Positions 42,903-53,875 of a DNA stretch of 64,000 nucleotides are shown in pieces. The notes below the pieces were generated by a model. It was not told the DNA's origin, searched no databases, and saw only the letters and a program-made list of their open reading frames with translations. The translations under genes and the position numbers were made by a program. The stretch's first letter is position 1. Each line of letters opens with the position of its first letter. The stretch is from positions 5,518,001-5,582,000 of the forward strand of contig NC_067203.1 of assembly GCF_026262505.1 (NCBI RefSeq). Direction: 5' to 3'. Source of the DNA: Trichomonas vaginalis G3. Lineage: Eukaryota > Parabasalia > Trichomonadida > Trichomonadidae.

Positions 42903-44495
42903 CTAATCTGTTTGTTGATCTTGTGATTGATCGGCAGGAGCTTCATTTCCTTCTTCAGGATCAAAATCTGTTGAAAATCCATATTTTCTGCGTAAATGGA
43001 GAAAAGTTCTATAAACTGGAGTAATTATTTCTCCTGATGCATCAACTTCTGCATCATCTTCCTCAGCAGATTCTTCATCATCAAAGAAGTCTTCTTCTGG
43101 TTGTTCAAAATGATAAGAATCCTCATCATCTTGTCTTAAAAAGCCAAAAACTCTCATAATATACTCTATCATTGATATTTCTTCAGCGTCATATGTACTT
43201 TCATAATATCCTTCAATGAGTGCATCAAAAAATTCTTGATTAAATATTTCACCTAATGAAACGTAACTTCCTTCTCCAACCTTATGAACAACTAAGCAAA
43301 ATATAGCCTTAATAATATATTTTCTAATTTCTAATTCATTCAAGAAGTCCGTTGCAAAATCAAGAAATCCAAATCTAATAATTGTCATTCCAACACAAGG
43401 AATATATAATTCTCTCATTATTATAATAGATAATAACTTAATTGCGCTAACTCTTATTGAATAAGATGCTGTTTGCGCATAATTTATTAAAGAATCAACT
43501 AAACCTCGCTTGAAAGCACTAATTGTATTACGAGGACCCATACTAATAATAACTACTGCTGCATTAAATATTTCTGTGATCATTTCTGGAGTATTGTTAA
43601 AGATTTGGAGATTTAAAATATATGGCCAAAAGAAATCAGCGGCATAGCCCAATTCTTCTATTGTACATAACATCTCTACGGACTTTAAAAGCTTAATTTG
43701 AAATTCTGAGCTCAGATTTCTTATAATATCTAATAAATTAAAATCTGGATTTTCATTGTGAATCTTTTGCAATATATACACTGCAGCTTCTGTGGATACG
43801 GCTATTATACTATATAAAACATCTATAATTGATGAACTAAGTATCTTTGTTCCAACAATATGTTCAATAACAAAATCTGAAATAATTTGTAGTCTTTCAA
43901 TTGGTAAATATGGTGTAGTAATGATGCATGTAACAAGCAAATGATTTGCAGCAATCCAATAAAAAGGATCTTTCTTTTCATCGTATGTATTTATGATAAA
44001 TGTTTCAATTATATCAGTACTTATGAAAATATCTCTGGCTTGTGAATTTCCTGATATGATATTTGATATTAGTTCAAGTGGCATGTTCTGTCTCTTTACT
44101 TGAGGTAAAACTTCGTCTATTAAAATGTTGAAATATTCTTCATTTGCTAGTAATTCTGTATTGAAGCCATCGCTTGCTGCTATAAAATTCAAAACTCTTA
44201 GTGCATCTGGAAAAGTAATCCGAAAATCATAATTTAAGAATAATTCCTTAAAAAACATATGGAAGCCAATGTTTTCTAGTTCATCAAATGGAATTTCTTC
44301 AAGTCCTGTAACAATATCGAAAAGAATTGCTAAATTTGAATAAACAGATCTAAGATCTTTTGCTTGAAATGCTTCGCAACAAGCTTGGAAGCATTCAAAA
44401 AACGCCTGAACAGGATATACTTTAGTAGCTGAAGGTTCATCTACATCTGTTGTCCGAAATTCTCCATAGCCAGTGTTATCTTCTTCACGAATCAT
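42903..44495 (-). CDS. ARM-like helical repeat protein, 530 aa, unknown function
   Basis: The product is almost all helical, with a pattern of hydrophobic helices of about 40 residues typical of ARM/HEAT-like solenoids (residues about 25-430; for example SYSIRVSAIKLLSIIIMREL). The C-terminal 90 residues are acidic (EEDFFDDEESAEEDDAEVD) and end Q/D-rich. No named family. A second gene of similar design lies at 51493-52857. It may be a scaffold or adaptor; that is only inferred from fold. The frame is whole. Confidence 0.65.
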   Translation of the reverse strand: MIREEDNTGYGEFRTTDVDEPSATKVYPVQAFFECFQACCEAFQAKDLRSVYSNLAILFDIVTGLEEIPFDELENIGFHMFFKELFLNYDFRITFPDALRVLNFIAASDGFNTELLANEEYFNILIDEVLPQVKRQNMPLELISNIISGNSQARDIFISTDIIETFIINTYDEKKDPFYWIAANHLLVTCIITTPYLPIERLQIISDFVIEHIVGTKILSSSIIDVLYSIIAVSTEAAVYILQKIHNENPDFNLLDIIRNLSSEFQIKLLKSVEMLCTIEELGYAADFFWPYILNLQIFNNTPEMITEIFNAAVVIISMGPRNTISAFKRGLVDSLINYAQTASYSIRVSAIKLLSIIIMRELYIPCVGMTIIRFGFLDFATDFLNELEIRKYIIKAIFCLVVHKVGEGSYVSLGEIFNQEFFDALIEGYYESTYDAEEISMIEYIMRVFGFLRQDDEDSYHFEQPEEDFFDDEESAEEDDAEVDASGEIITPVYRTFLHLRRKYGFSTDFDPEEGNEAPADQSQDQQTD

Positions 44496-44716
44496 TTTGG
44501 ACTAAATACATAAAGACAGTTTTAATGATATGAATAGTCATATAAATCAAAAATAAATATATTGACTAAGTATTAATGATTGATTTTAATTATTCATCGA
44601 TTTGCAATTTCAAATTTAGTTATTTTGCTAATGTTGCAATATAAAAAATCATTTATTTTAGTAATCCATTTTATTTATTAAAATATCAGCCTAAAATCTA
44701 GTTTTTTATTTTATCT

Positions 44717-44721
44717 TCACA
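44717..44721 (+). promoter_or_regulatory. Host initiator (TCACA)
   Basis: Matches the trichomonad TCA(+1)YW initiator; the A at 44719 lies 24 bases before ATG 44743. Confidence 0.5.
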
Positions 44722-44742
44722 AACGAAATTTTTGCCGATAGA

Positions 44743-46965
44743 ATGGCGGAGTGGAATGAGCCCCGCTTCTCTTTTTATAAGAAATCTGAACAGCTCACCC
44801 ATTACTATGGTGATAATTTATTCCCTGTTGTTGCAAGTTCTTCAGATAATCACTTTATTTTACTGACAGATACAAATGAACTATATACATACGGTGAATC
44901 TCATGCACAATCATCAGATAATATCATAAATACGAATAACATGCTTAAAAAAGTCGATTTACCAGAACATTCGAGAATTCTTGATATAAGTTGCGGAAAT
45001 CATTTTTCAATTTTACTTCACGAATGCAATTCAATATCTATTCTTACTGAAGATTCATCTGAACTTGTTCCAAACCCCGAATCTCCAAGAGGACTTTCTT
45101 CAAATCTCGAACTCTTCGCTTTTGCTGCAGGATTATCGGATATTTACCTTTACGAAAGCGCAAAATCATTCAAGAAGGCTACAATTCCAGATGATAAAAT
45201 AATTACAACTGCTGTTACTGATTTTGGCTTGTTTGTACTTTCAATTCAAGGAAAACTCTATTATTCATCAACCAAGGAACTCCAATTCAAGCCTGTTGAG
45301 ATCAATTTCACTACACAATCGATTTTTAATCTTACATGTGGTATTATTGCAGTTTCAGCAGATAACCGTGTTTACATGATTGAAGACAATCTTAAAGTCC
45401 GCGAAATTATCGCACCATACGGTACCCATATCGTTGAAGCCGCATTCTTTGGTTTCTTATACTGCTTAGACGCGACAGGCAGAGTACTTACAGCGAACAC
45501 AAATTCAACACGTCCTGTTCTGATGCTGAATAGCCAGCTCAGTACCTACAATGTTTCATGCATGACGGCATCTCATCTTGCATTGATACTTTTCAGGGGC
45601 GAAAACCCATCATCGCCACTTGGAATCCCTCCTCCTGAGCATACATTCCTAAATAACGTCGATGCAACAATAGATGGCCACAAATTACTTCTTGCATGCG
45701 ATTCTTACGTTTTCCTTTCAAACAGGAGAGTCACAATGAACGATTTTACAGATATTATACGCGGTGGAGCCAAAATAGAATACGGTCCCAACTCATTACG
45801 AATTTATTACACAGATGAATCGAGATTGATCGGCGTAGATACAGATTTCAAGACATCATTCTCATTTAACTTCCTTCCAGGCGATGTTGTAGAGACAGAT
45901 GATGGCCAAAGAAGCACAGTTGTCGGAATATCAGATGATAGAGTCTGGGTTGAGCCATTTTCCAACACAAGATTGGTCTATTGTGCATCAGATCCTCGTA
46001 GACTGTCTATTGTCACAAGAAAAGACCACAACGTCGAAAGATTAATTGTCGATGGCGTCGCAGCATCAGTTGACAGAACTCCTTCCTTCTGCGAATTCCT
46101 CAAACTCGGTGCATCACTCGGAGATCTCTTAAGAATCCCAGAACGAGGTGCATGTGAGTTTATTGGTGTTTTAAGTTGCAGATTAGTCATGAAAGATTTT
46201 GCAACAAATTCTTTGTTTTCTATTCCATCTTTGAGGCTTGAAACTCTTCGAACATTTGTCGACAAGGACAAGAAGAGACGCATTGTCACTCCTGATGGTA
46301 TAGTTGATGTCTCCGTCTACAGCAAAGGAATGATTTTCCAATGCACAGACAGAGTTTTGACTCCAATGGGTATCGGAACGGTTATCGGTTATAAAGGTGA
46401 CAAAATTTATGTTCAAACCGATGAAATGCGAATTGCCGATATAGGTGGAGCACCATTTTCTGTTATTGACTTAAGTTTAGTTCGAAGAACAGCTTCTGTT
46501 GCGAGAAAAACATTCAAACTCAAAGACGGAGATTCTATTTTGTTGAGTGTTTCAACAGATGACAGAGTTTACAATCTGATGGCCGGAGACAGAGTTCTCG
46601 AGCATGATACAAGAGGAAGAATCGCCGGAGTATCAAATAAGAAGCTCTACGTATTAAGAGATGGAAAGAAATATGTGGAACAAATAGAAGACGCGGAATT
46701 ATTGTTCAGAGCGGATATAAATGGTGGAGAATGTTGTGAGACATATGAAGTTGGTTCTCCTGCACTTGGAATGTCCGCGTTGATACCTGATGATGTAGTT
46801 AGGTTCGAAGGAGATGATGCAATGTACGCATTTAAAGGAATTGCAAGGTCTGGACCTTTGTTTGTAAGAAGGGATACATTGGAAATGTTCTCAACATCGT
46901 TCTCTGCTTTGCTAACACCTAGCTCTTATACTTTAATAGAAAGAAGAGCAATTCCAAAGAATTAA
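44743..46965 (+). CDS. RCC1-like beta-propeller protein with repeated SH3-like C-terminal units, 740 aa
   Basis: Residues about 20-290 contain RCC1-type repeats: HFILLTDTNELYTYGES, ILDISCGNHFSILL, GKLYYSS and NRVYMIEDN. The second half repeats a unit of about 60 residues with a D-x-V-x-x-x-D-G-x-x-G-x-V-x-G pattern: GDVVETDDGQRSTVVGISDD, GMGTVIGYKGDKIYV-like and GDRVLEHDTRGRIAGVSNKK. These look like small KOW/SH3-like barrels. The RCC1 part could act as an exchange factor or a scaffold; nothing proves GEF activity. The frame is whole and has a host initiator. Confidence 0.65.
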   Translation: MAEWNEPRFSFYKKSEQLTHYYGDNLFPVVASSSDNHFILLTDTNELYTYGESHAQSSDNIINTNNMLKKVDLPEHSRILDISCGNHFSILLHECNSISILTEDSSELVPNPESPRGLSSNLELFAFAAGLSDIYLYESAKSFKKATIPDDKIITTAVTDFGLFVLSIQGKLYYSSTKELQFKPVEINFTTQSIFNLTCGIIAVSADNRVYMIEDNLKVREIIAPYGTHIVEAAFFGFLYCLDATGRVLTANTNSTRPVLMLNSQLSTYNVSCMTASHLALILFRGENPSSPLGIPPPEHTFLNNVDATIDGHKLLLACDSYVFLSNRRVTMNDFTDIIRGGAKIEYGPNSLRIYYTDESRLIGVDTDFKTSFSFNFLPGDVVETDDGQRSTVVGISDDRVWVEPFSNTRLVYCASDPRRLSIVTRKDHNVERLIVDGVAASVDRTPSFCEFLKLGASLGDLLRIPERGACEFIGVLSCRLVMKDFATNSLFSIPSLRLETLRTFVDKDKKRRIVTPDGIVDVSVYSKGMIFQCTDRVLTPMGIGTVIGYKGDKIYVQTDEMRIADIGGAPFSVIDLSLVRRTASVARKTFKLKDGDSILLSVSTDDRVYNLMAGDRVLEHDTRGRIAGVSNKKLYVLRDGKKYVEQIEDAELLFRADINGGECCETYEVGSPALGMSALIPDDVVRFEGDDAMYAFKGIARSGPLFVRRDTLEMFSTSFSALLTPSSYTLIERRAIPKN

Positions 46966-48438
46966 TTTTTATTTTATTTTTTTATTGTCATATTTATCTT
47001 ATTATTTTAAAAAAGAAATTTATTAATAATTACATTGGAAAGTTTTATTATTAATGAGCAATAGACGGATCATGTTTGCAGAATAGAAACGTTTCCAAAT
47101 TGGGAGGGTTCAAATTGAGTTTTGAGGAGATTTGTAAATTCTATCGTACTCATTTGTGAGAATTGGGGGGTTTTTACATTAAAATATTTTTGTCTCTTGA
47201 AGCCAAAATAGCCCAAAGAGATTTTATTGTTTTCGTTTGCATTCTAAATAAGCTTGTCCAGAATCTCCAAAATAAAAAGAATCACCGCCACGAATCTCCG
47301 GATTTGGCGATTTTTAGGAATTTTTATCAACTCCGCCGGATTTTGGATTTTTAAAATTATCGCCGTTTTTCTAAGTATTTTTTAATTATTTAAAATATCG
47401 CCGTTTTTCCATTAATTTTGAATATATTTGTGATATTTACACGGATACATTATAATGATAGTGCTTTAAAGACATAAACAGATAAATGTGCAAAAAAATA
47501 AGAAAGAAAAAAAGAGCCCTTTTGGAATTGATTACCTCTAACTATAAATTGATGTGCAATTTGGCCGAGGGCGATTTATCGCCCGAGGCCCGAATTTTTT
47601 TGAAAGAATCTCCGGTTCTGGCGAAAAATCACCGGTCCGACAAGCTTATTCTAAAATCTATCATTAGATCGACATCTGAACCTATGAGCAATTTTTGAAC
47701 CCGAAAAATTTGGAAATGTTATTAAATTTCATAAAAATATATTCGCTTGCAAATAAATTTGGCTTATCATATGGTAATAATATCTTTATTTGATGACTCG
47801 CATTTTTTTTCAGAGTTATGGGTACACTGAATTCCGAACACTTAGTCATAATTTTTAAGGTTAACAGAAAAATAAATGTATATAAATATTTTTGATATAT
47901 GAAAAACATATTGTCTATAATATCAATTTTAGGAAAACGTGCCATTTTTTGAATGAAAAATCAATTACAAAATCGATTTTTATTCAAAATGCTCATCTTT
48001 CCTAGAATGCCGATTTTACTAAAATTTAGCGCATTTGAATTTCATTCAAAAATGTCACTTTTTCGTAAAATCGCAAATTTTTTGAACGACTATTTTTTAT
48101 CAAAATTGAATTAAGATAAATTTTTGCCAGATATAATTCTATGATTATTATACTCTTCATATTGTCTCATTTTTCTTTAATTGAATAATCACCACAAAAG
48201 ACGATCAAATTGGGAACTTTAATAATAATTTGGATTTTGGATATAATAAATTGCAAATTTGCGCCATCATGTTTTAATAAGTCAATATGTATATTGAAAA
48301 GTTCTGATATTAGAGTAACTGTGATATTAGCAAATATGATGTATAGAACATTATTTTATCAAGTAAAAATATCAAAACTTGAATGAAAATAACAGTAATC
48401 AATTATTGACGCCAAGTCGCATCATAATTTATGATTAA
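46966..48438. other. Long intergenic stretch
   Basis: No supported gene. A 70-codon frame at 47486-47698 has no recognisable features. Repeated ATCGCCGTTTTTC motifs occur near 47360 and 47398. An imperfect hairpin of TTTTGAATGAAAAATC with GATTTTTATTCAAAA lies at about 47946-47989. Confidence 0.45.
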
Positions 48439-49526
48439 GTGAAAGCATATTTCAATATGATGTTCTTTCTTATGGTCAAAGACTTCCCCAACCCGCCAAA
48501 CCAGTGCTCATTCAAGAGTAATGACAATCAAGGAATGGTAAAATATTACGTAAATTCTGACCACAAAGATAATTCAACATCTTATTTTCATCATTCAAAT
48601 AAAGATGATTGGACCACTCTTACAGGATCATTTTGTCCTAGGGAATCAAGGAATTATCATATTGTTGCAAGAGCGACTTCAAATCTTGCATCTTCATTTA
48701 ATTATGATCAAGTATATATTAAGAAAGGTTTTGGATGGGGTTTTTGCGAGAAAGATTACGGAAATCTTTATTTATATGCTAATAGATGCTATCCTTTCGT
48801 TGTGTCTGGAAATTCTGGAGTTTCTCCAAATTGCCATGGTTTAATGGATGACAACATAATTGACTCATCAAAAGCTGTTATCATGGATTGTTTAACAGAT
48901 GATTGTCTCCCAGGTTTCTATACGGATACATGCGAAAAGAAGAATGATGCTTTTTGCAATAATAACGGATCTCCAGAATATGGAAGAACATCTGATGGTC
49001 TTGGATGCTATTGTGATAGATTTAACGATAATATTTTCTGTGAAGATACAACACAATTCGCTTTTGAAGAAGGAAGAAGAGGAGTTCAATTCATTTCAAA
49101 ATATAATGATAATCTCATATCAACATCAGAAGTTTTTGAGAACTTTGATATGATAGAGATGAGTGAATCCTATTCAAAAGTCATTATAGAATCAACATTA
49201 TTTGTTCCACATATACAGATCTTCAGTTCCTTTTACAGTCAACACCTGAAAGCAAACTGTTCATTGATGACAATGAAATAAATGGAAGTAGTCTTTCTGA
49301 TGTATTTGCATGTGAAGACGAACCTAAATCAAGTTACATCGAAAGTTCCAGACAATATTTCGAAAGAGGAAACCATACACTAAGAATAGAAATGAATCCT
49401 GGTTGCGCTATTCATGATCAAACCATATCATTGAAGTGGAAATTCTATAGATGGCATAGAAATCCAAATCCTAATGAGTTCAATTATGAATCAATCCCTT
49501 CAAGATACTTAGGATTGCCTCAATAA
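48439..49526 (+). pseudogene. Cys-rich surface-type protein gene fragment with PA14-like end
   Basis: The first frame (to 49281) has a Cys-rich EGF-like part (CLPGFYTDTCEKKND, FCNNNGSPEYGRTSDGLGCY). It then enters a beta-rich domain. Near 49215 the coding sense switches to another frame that continues to 49526 with SKLFIDDNEINGSSLSDV and GNHTLRIEMNPGCAI, a pattern like the carbohydrate-binding PA14 fold. The beginning lacks an ATG and signal peptide; the open frame begins at a GTG. This looks like a host surface-protein copy without a 5' end and with one frameshift. Confidence 0.55.
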
Positions 49527-49608
49527 TTTTTGTTTTGTTTATTAAACTGCTATTCTAATCAATTTAATGTTTTCATATAAATCAAATATAGCTTTAATAC
49601 CTCGAAGT

Positions 49609-50115
49609 AAATCATGATAAAGGTTCTGACTTCGATAAAGCAGGTGCAAGTCCAGTTTTTGATGTTTTCATATATGATACTGATAAAGATGAGTGTGTAG
49701 CTGCTAGACTACCAGAGAAAAAGATCCTTCAACAATAGCTGTCACCGAAAATGGAGCTTTTTTAGTTTTGAACAATAATCTGGCCCGCCAATTATTAATT
49801 GATTGTGATGCTTCTGATTATTTCAAGCGTCCTCTGAGTGTTTCCTTTGCAACGAACGAAGAAAACTCTCTTGTTGCATGCGCACATTCAACAAGAATAA
49901 CTGTTTTTGACTTCGACCAAGAAATGAAATCAATTGTGAAGTCAGAGAAAATTTACACCTTTCTGGCAGTTTTTCTGATACCACTTTTTAAAATGGCTGC
50001 TATTATATTATCGGCAGGAATGATGGCATCATTATAATACTCAAGAGACTCTCTGATGAATGGAAAATCAAGTCTTTGTACCAAATTCCTGGTGGAGCAA
50101 AAAAATGCCTCTTAT
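49609..50115 (+). pseudogene. WD40-like protein gene fragment, frameshifted
   Basis: Coding sense is spread over frames: SPVFDVFIYDTDKDECVAA, then IAVTENGAFLVLNNN and PLSVSFATNEENSLVACAHS with TRITVFDFDQ, then LKRLSDEWKIKSLY. The blades resemble WD40-type repeats as in Sec12-like proteins, but family assignment is weak. At least two frameshifts (near 49725 and near 49960) and no clear start or end. A remnant. Confidence 0.45.
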
Positions 50116-50139
50116 TTTTATTTTTTTATTTTTTATTTT

Positions 50140-50799
50140 TTAAAACAAATTGAGAAGGCGGGGCCCGTACGATATAAATCGAAGGCAGCTTATTAACAAA
50201 AAACATATTAATATAGTTATTCCAAGTGTTGTGAAGACATTTTTATCAAGATTGGTCATATCACCATCATCTATCGATCTAAGCTTCAGCTCATCTGCAC
50301 CACTTTCAAATCGGTTGTATTTGTATTGATATTCATCTTTATCTAATGAGATAATTTTAACAACTGGAATTTCGATATATTTATCAACCAGTTTACAGAA
50401 TAGCTTTTCATAAGACATATTCAATCCAAGTATTCTGAAGAACTTATATAAAATTTGACCAAATTGACCTGTCAAAAAATTGAATACTATCGAATTTTTT
50501 TTATTAAATAAAACCACGCGCGTATCAGCGCCATCGTACTCAATCTGTTCTTTCTTAGGTAACACTTGCTGTTGCAAATGCTGAGAAAAGTCTTTGAATT
50601 TTTCATTTGCCTCATCATTTAATATGTATTTTTCTTTCAACAGAAAAATAACTACTTCATTTTCAACATTTGAAAATTGTGAAGGTTCTAATTTCCATGA
50701 TCCATAGTTAAAGTTATGCCTTTCGTTTATTTTTTGAGGAAAAATAAGTGAAGCTCTAAACCAAACACGATCTACTTTAAAACAAGAAATTAAGGTATT
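50140..50799 (-). pseudogene. Membrane protein gene fragment lacking its start
   Basis: The minus-strand frame is open from a stop at 50800-50802 down to 50140 but contains no ATG in its first 160 bases, so the 5' end is missing. The product has a soluble part (GSWKLEPSQFS, KIISLDKDEYQYKY) and one transmembrane segment near the C-terminus (TLGITILICFLLISCLRFI). No family was recognised. Its position beside two other fragments suggests a decayed locus. Confidence 0.45.
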
Positions 50800-50802
50800 C
50801 TA

Positions 50803-51492
50803 CATTGTTTGTGTTGAGTAACATATTGTAGAAACCCTTTTGACTGGGTACCAAAGACATCAGTAACAATCTAAAATATATTAAGAATAAAATTAGTGCT
50901 GGTAAAAAAGTTAGAGATTCACTGTCCATTGATTTTTTGAAAATTTAATAAATATGTCACTTTGAGCTTATCGTCTTTAGATTGAATTTTTGAGATACGC
51001 CTAAGGAAATCGCTTAGAGAAAAATTTGAGGACCTGGTCAAATAATTTTCGAAATTCTGGTGACGCGTAATGTGTCAAAAATGATTTGTAAAGTGTCAAA
51101 AATAATAGGGTTATTTTAGAGTGGAAAAAAGTAAAAAAAGACGATCAAAATTCTCTCAATTTCCCACTTTTTTTACTTTTAATATTTTGCCTGATAAACG
51201 AATAATTCTTTAATTATGGCATAGGCTGTTTGTGTTTTAATGAAACTAATATATCTATGCCAATTTTGAACAAGTCTGTAATGTGAATGCATAATTATTC
51301 AATTGTCCCGTACCCTGAAAATTATAAAGCCTAAGGGTCTGCTGCAACTATAGAGGGATTGTTCACTTTTTTTTAATTTTAATTTTGAGAGTTATAAAAC
51401 CATCATGAGATTGAGAGTTACATAACTAAAATTAAAAGAAATATTGGAAAATTAAACTTCCTATTCAATTTCTATCGTCACCATATGGTTCT
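50803..51492. other. Intergenic stretch
   Basis: No gene found. AT-rich with TGTCAAAAATGA and TGTCAAAAATAA motifs near 51075-51105. Confidence 0.4.
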
Positions 51493-52857
51493 CTAGGTTG
51501 GTTCAAAATGCTTTTTGAAATTTTCTAAAATTTGAAGAAGTCTTTCATCTGATGAATCCTCAAGTTCATCAAATGTATCATTTTGATCAAAAGTTTCATA
51601 TATTCTAGTTAGAAAATCATTATTTTGCATTATATTAATTGCATCATCTAAGATATTAATGATTGAAATTGTGTACTCAATATTTTGTAAACTAATTAGT
51701 TCACAAAGGTCATTTATAAGGGAAGGATTGAAAAATTTATCAATAAATTGTGAAGATTTTGTCTGTGTTACTGAATTTGAAATTTTTATCATTGATGGTT
51801 TCGATTTAATATCACATTCAGAATATGCATTATTAAATGTTTCATAAGGGAAAGTATCTATTAATATTTTTAGTGATTCTTGATTCGAATTTTCAATTAA
51901 ATTACAGATTGCTAATATTGAGTCTTCAGTAGGATAATGTTCAAATATAAAGAATATTTTCTCAATAAGTTCACGCGATGAATGAATTGTTGAAAAATTT
52001 GAAAAAAGTGTAATGCGACTAAGTAATAATAAACCAGAATTACGGAGATCTAAATCCGAATCTTCTATGTAACTCATCAAATTTTGGAAAAATCCAGAAA
52101 TACCTAATAATTCTCCTGATATATCGACATTTCTTTCAATAAATGCTGCTAAAATTTGAGCACCATAACCAGACCAAAATGGTCCTGCTTGTAAGAATGA
52201 TGATACTGCGCATTCACTAAAAAATTGAATTGGATCAAAATTTGTTTCATTCCAATTTGATTTAACAACGCGAACTATAGTTTGTATTTGGCATTGATTG
52301 AATTTTGAATCTTCTGAATAGTTGGTTCTCAAAAACTCTAATATTTTTGTGTTTAAAATTGCATTTTGAAATTCTGGAATTGAAGTTTCACAAATATAAC
52401 AGAAACATGAACAAGCATTTTGAAATGATTCATAATCGCTATTGGTACTTTGCAATATGATTTTTTCTAATATTTGAAAGAAATCACTTTCAATAATTGG
52501 ATTCAAACAGTTCAATTGCGATGTGACTTGAAAAATCAGATTAAATATAATGAGACATTGTCTTTGAAATAAAATGTTACGAAACATTTCTATAAATGTG
52601 AAAACAATTTTTTCATCAAATGAAAGAATTAAGTTTGGATCAGATATTAAGTATTTTATAAGGTTCATAGCAGAAATAAATGTAGACGGTGGTTCATTTT
52701 CGTTTAATTCTTGGAATGCTTGTTGAATTTCTGATTGTGTAAAAGTAATTTTGTTTTCATGAAAGCTAACAATTTCGGCACTCCTAAATAAGTAATGGAA
52801 ATCAAATACAGCGCTTGTTTTTTCATCTTTTGGTATCATCGGTTCTTTATAATCCAT
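51493..52857 (-). CDS. ARM-like helical repeat protein, 454 aa, unknown function
   Basis: Helical solenoid-like protein (DLDLRNSGLLLLSRITLFSN, SILAICNLIENSNQESL) with an N-terminal KEPMIPKDEKTSAVF segment and a D/E-rich C-terminus (DELEDSSDERLLQ). In design it resembles the ARM-like protein at 42903-44495; the two may belong to one trichomonad family. No catalytic motif. A TCATA initiator lies right before ATG (minus strand, 52862-52858), which would leave a leader of only about three bases. The frame is whole. Confidence 0.65.
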   Translation of the reverse strand: MDYKEPMIPKDEKTSAVFDFHYLFRSAEIVSFHENKITFTQSEIQQAFQELNENEPPSTFISAMNLIKYLISDPNLILSFDEKIVFTFIEMFRNILFQRQCLIIFNLIFQVTSQLNCLNPIIESDFFQILEKIILQSTNSDYESFQNACSCFCYICETSIPEFQNAILNTKILEFLRTNYSEDSKFNQCQIQTIVRVVKSNWNETNFDPIQFFSECAVSSFLQAGPFWSGYGAQILAAFIERNVDISGELLGISGFFQNLMSYIEDSDLDLRNSGLLLLSRITLFSNFSTIHSSRELIEKIFFIFEHYPTEDSILAICNLIENSNQESLKILIDTFPYETFNNAYSECDIKSKPSMIKISNSVTQTKSSQFIDKFFNPSLINDLCELISLQNIEYTISIINILDDAINIMQNNDFLTRIYETFDQNDTFDELEDSSDERLLQILENFKKHFEPT

Positions 52858-52942
52858 TATGAATATTTGTCAATTTTAAACGATATAAATATTTTTATCA
52901 TTGTCCAATCATCATATTATATATATCTATTTTTGAATTGTG

Positions 52943-52947
52943 TCATT
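52943..52947 (+). promoter_or_regulatory. Host initiator (TCATT)
   Basis: TCATT with the A at 52945, 19 bases before ATG 52964; a good match to the trichomonad initiator and spacing. Confidence 0.55.
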
Positions 52948-52963
52948 TTTATCAAATTGAAAA

Positions 52964-53266
52964 ATGAAGAGATCAGCGACAGCAGCATATGCATGGGAAA
53001 AGAATGAACAACAACAACTTCAAAATGAAGATACTGGAACCCCAGATACTGGAAAACGTGAATGGCGTGAAAATCAAGTTAGAGAATCATTGGCCACAAT
53101 CCTTTTACTACCAGGTTTCCTTTCTTATCAATCAATGGGTCTTGGACAACCAGAAATTGTTGTTAAAACGAATTTAATTGATAAAATGGTTCAACCTTGT
53201 GGACCTGCACCACCAGCACCTGTTGATGACATGATCAAACGAGCAAAAGAAGCTCTTGCACAATAA
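52964..53266 (+). CDS. Small hypothetical protein, 100 aa
   Basis: Starts MKRSATAAYAWEKNEQQQLQ. Central segment ESLATILLLPGFLSYQSMG, then a proline-rich part (CGPAPPAPVDDMI) and a short helix (KRAKEALAQ). No family recognised. It has a clean host initiator and is divergent from the ARM-like gene, with about 106 bases between starts. Good codon structure and no decay, so probably a real conserved small protein. Confidence 0.6.
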   Translation: MKRSATAAYAWEKNEQQQLQNEDTGTPDTGKREWRENQVRESLATILLLPGFLSYQSMGLGQPEIVVKTNLIDKMVQPCGPAPPAPVDDMIKRAKEALAQ

Positions 53267-53875
53267 TTAGAATACGATTATAATATATTTCATAGATTAT
53301 TACAAAATTATCGATAATTATTTTCTCAATTCCGAAATTTGATAAGTGTTATCTTTCCGCATAGAAAAATCATTAGTTATCGAGTAATGTTAGAGTAATG
53401 CAATAGAATATTTGTTTAATATTCAACTTTTTTTACTTCTTCGACTTCCTCGTCTACGAAGATTGATGACAATGCACAAAATATCTGGAAAGATTCATAT
53501 TATATCTTTGTCCCTCAATTTCGAAATAATTTATTAAATTTAATTTTATTGTACTTTGATTAATTAAAAAATTGTTATGATTTCTATTATTTAGATGCGT
53601 CGATCTTAATATTTTTAATACTAATCATTGTTTCATAGAAATAATATAATGATCGATGAATCAAAGAGATATTCTTCTAAATTAACCTCTGATATCAACA
53701 GAAGTTTCTATATAATGTCAATGTTAATATAATCGTACGTCAATTCGATAAATTTTGAAAAAAATATTTTTGTCAGATAGTTTCATTGATAAACAATTAA
53801 GTAATACGATGTAAATTTACAAAAATTGTTTAGAACAATATAAACATAAAAAATACTAAAAAATTAAAATAATTT
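53267..53875. other. Intergenic stretch between convergent genes
   Basis: About 600 bases of AT-rich sequence; nothing supported. Confidence 0.4.

Noticed and set aside
47486-47698. Seventy-codon basic frame
   Set aside because: No initiator, no recognisable domain and surrounded by noncoding A/T-rich sequence; probably chance.
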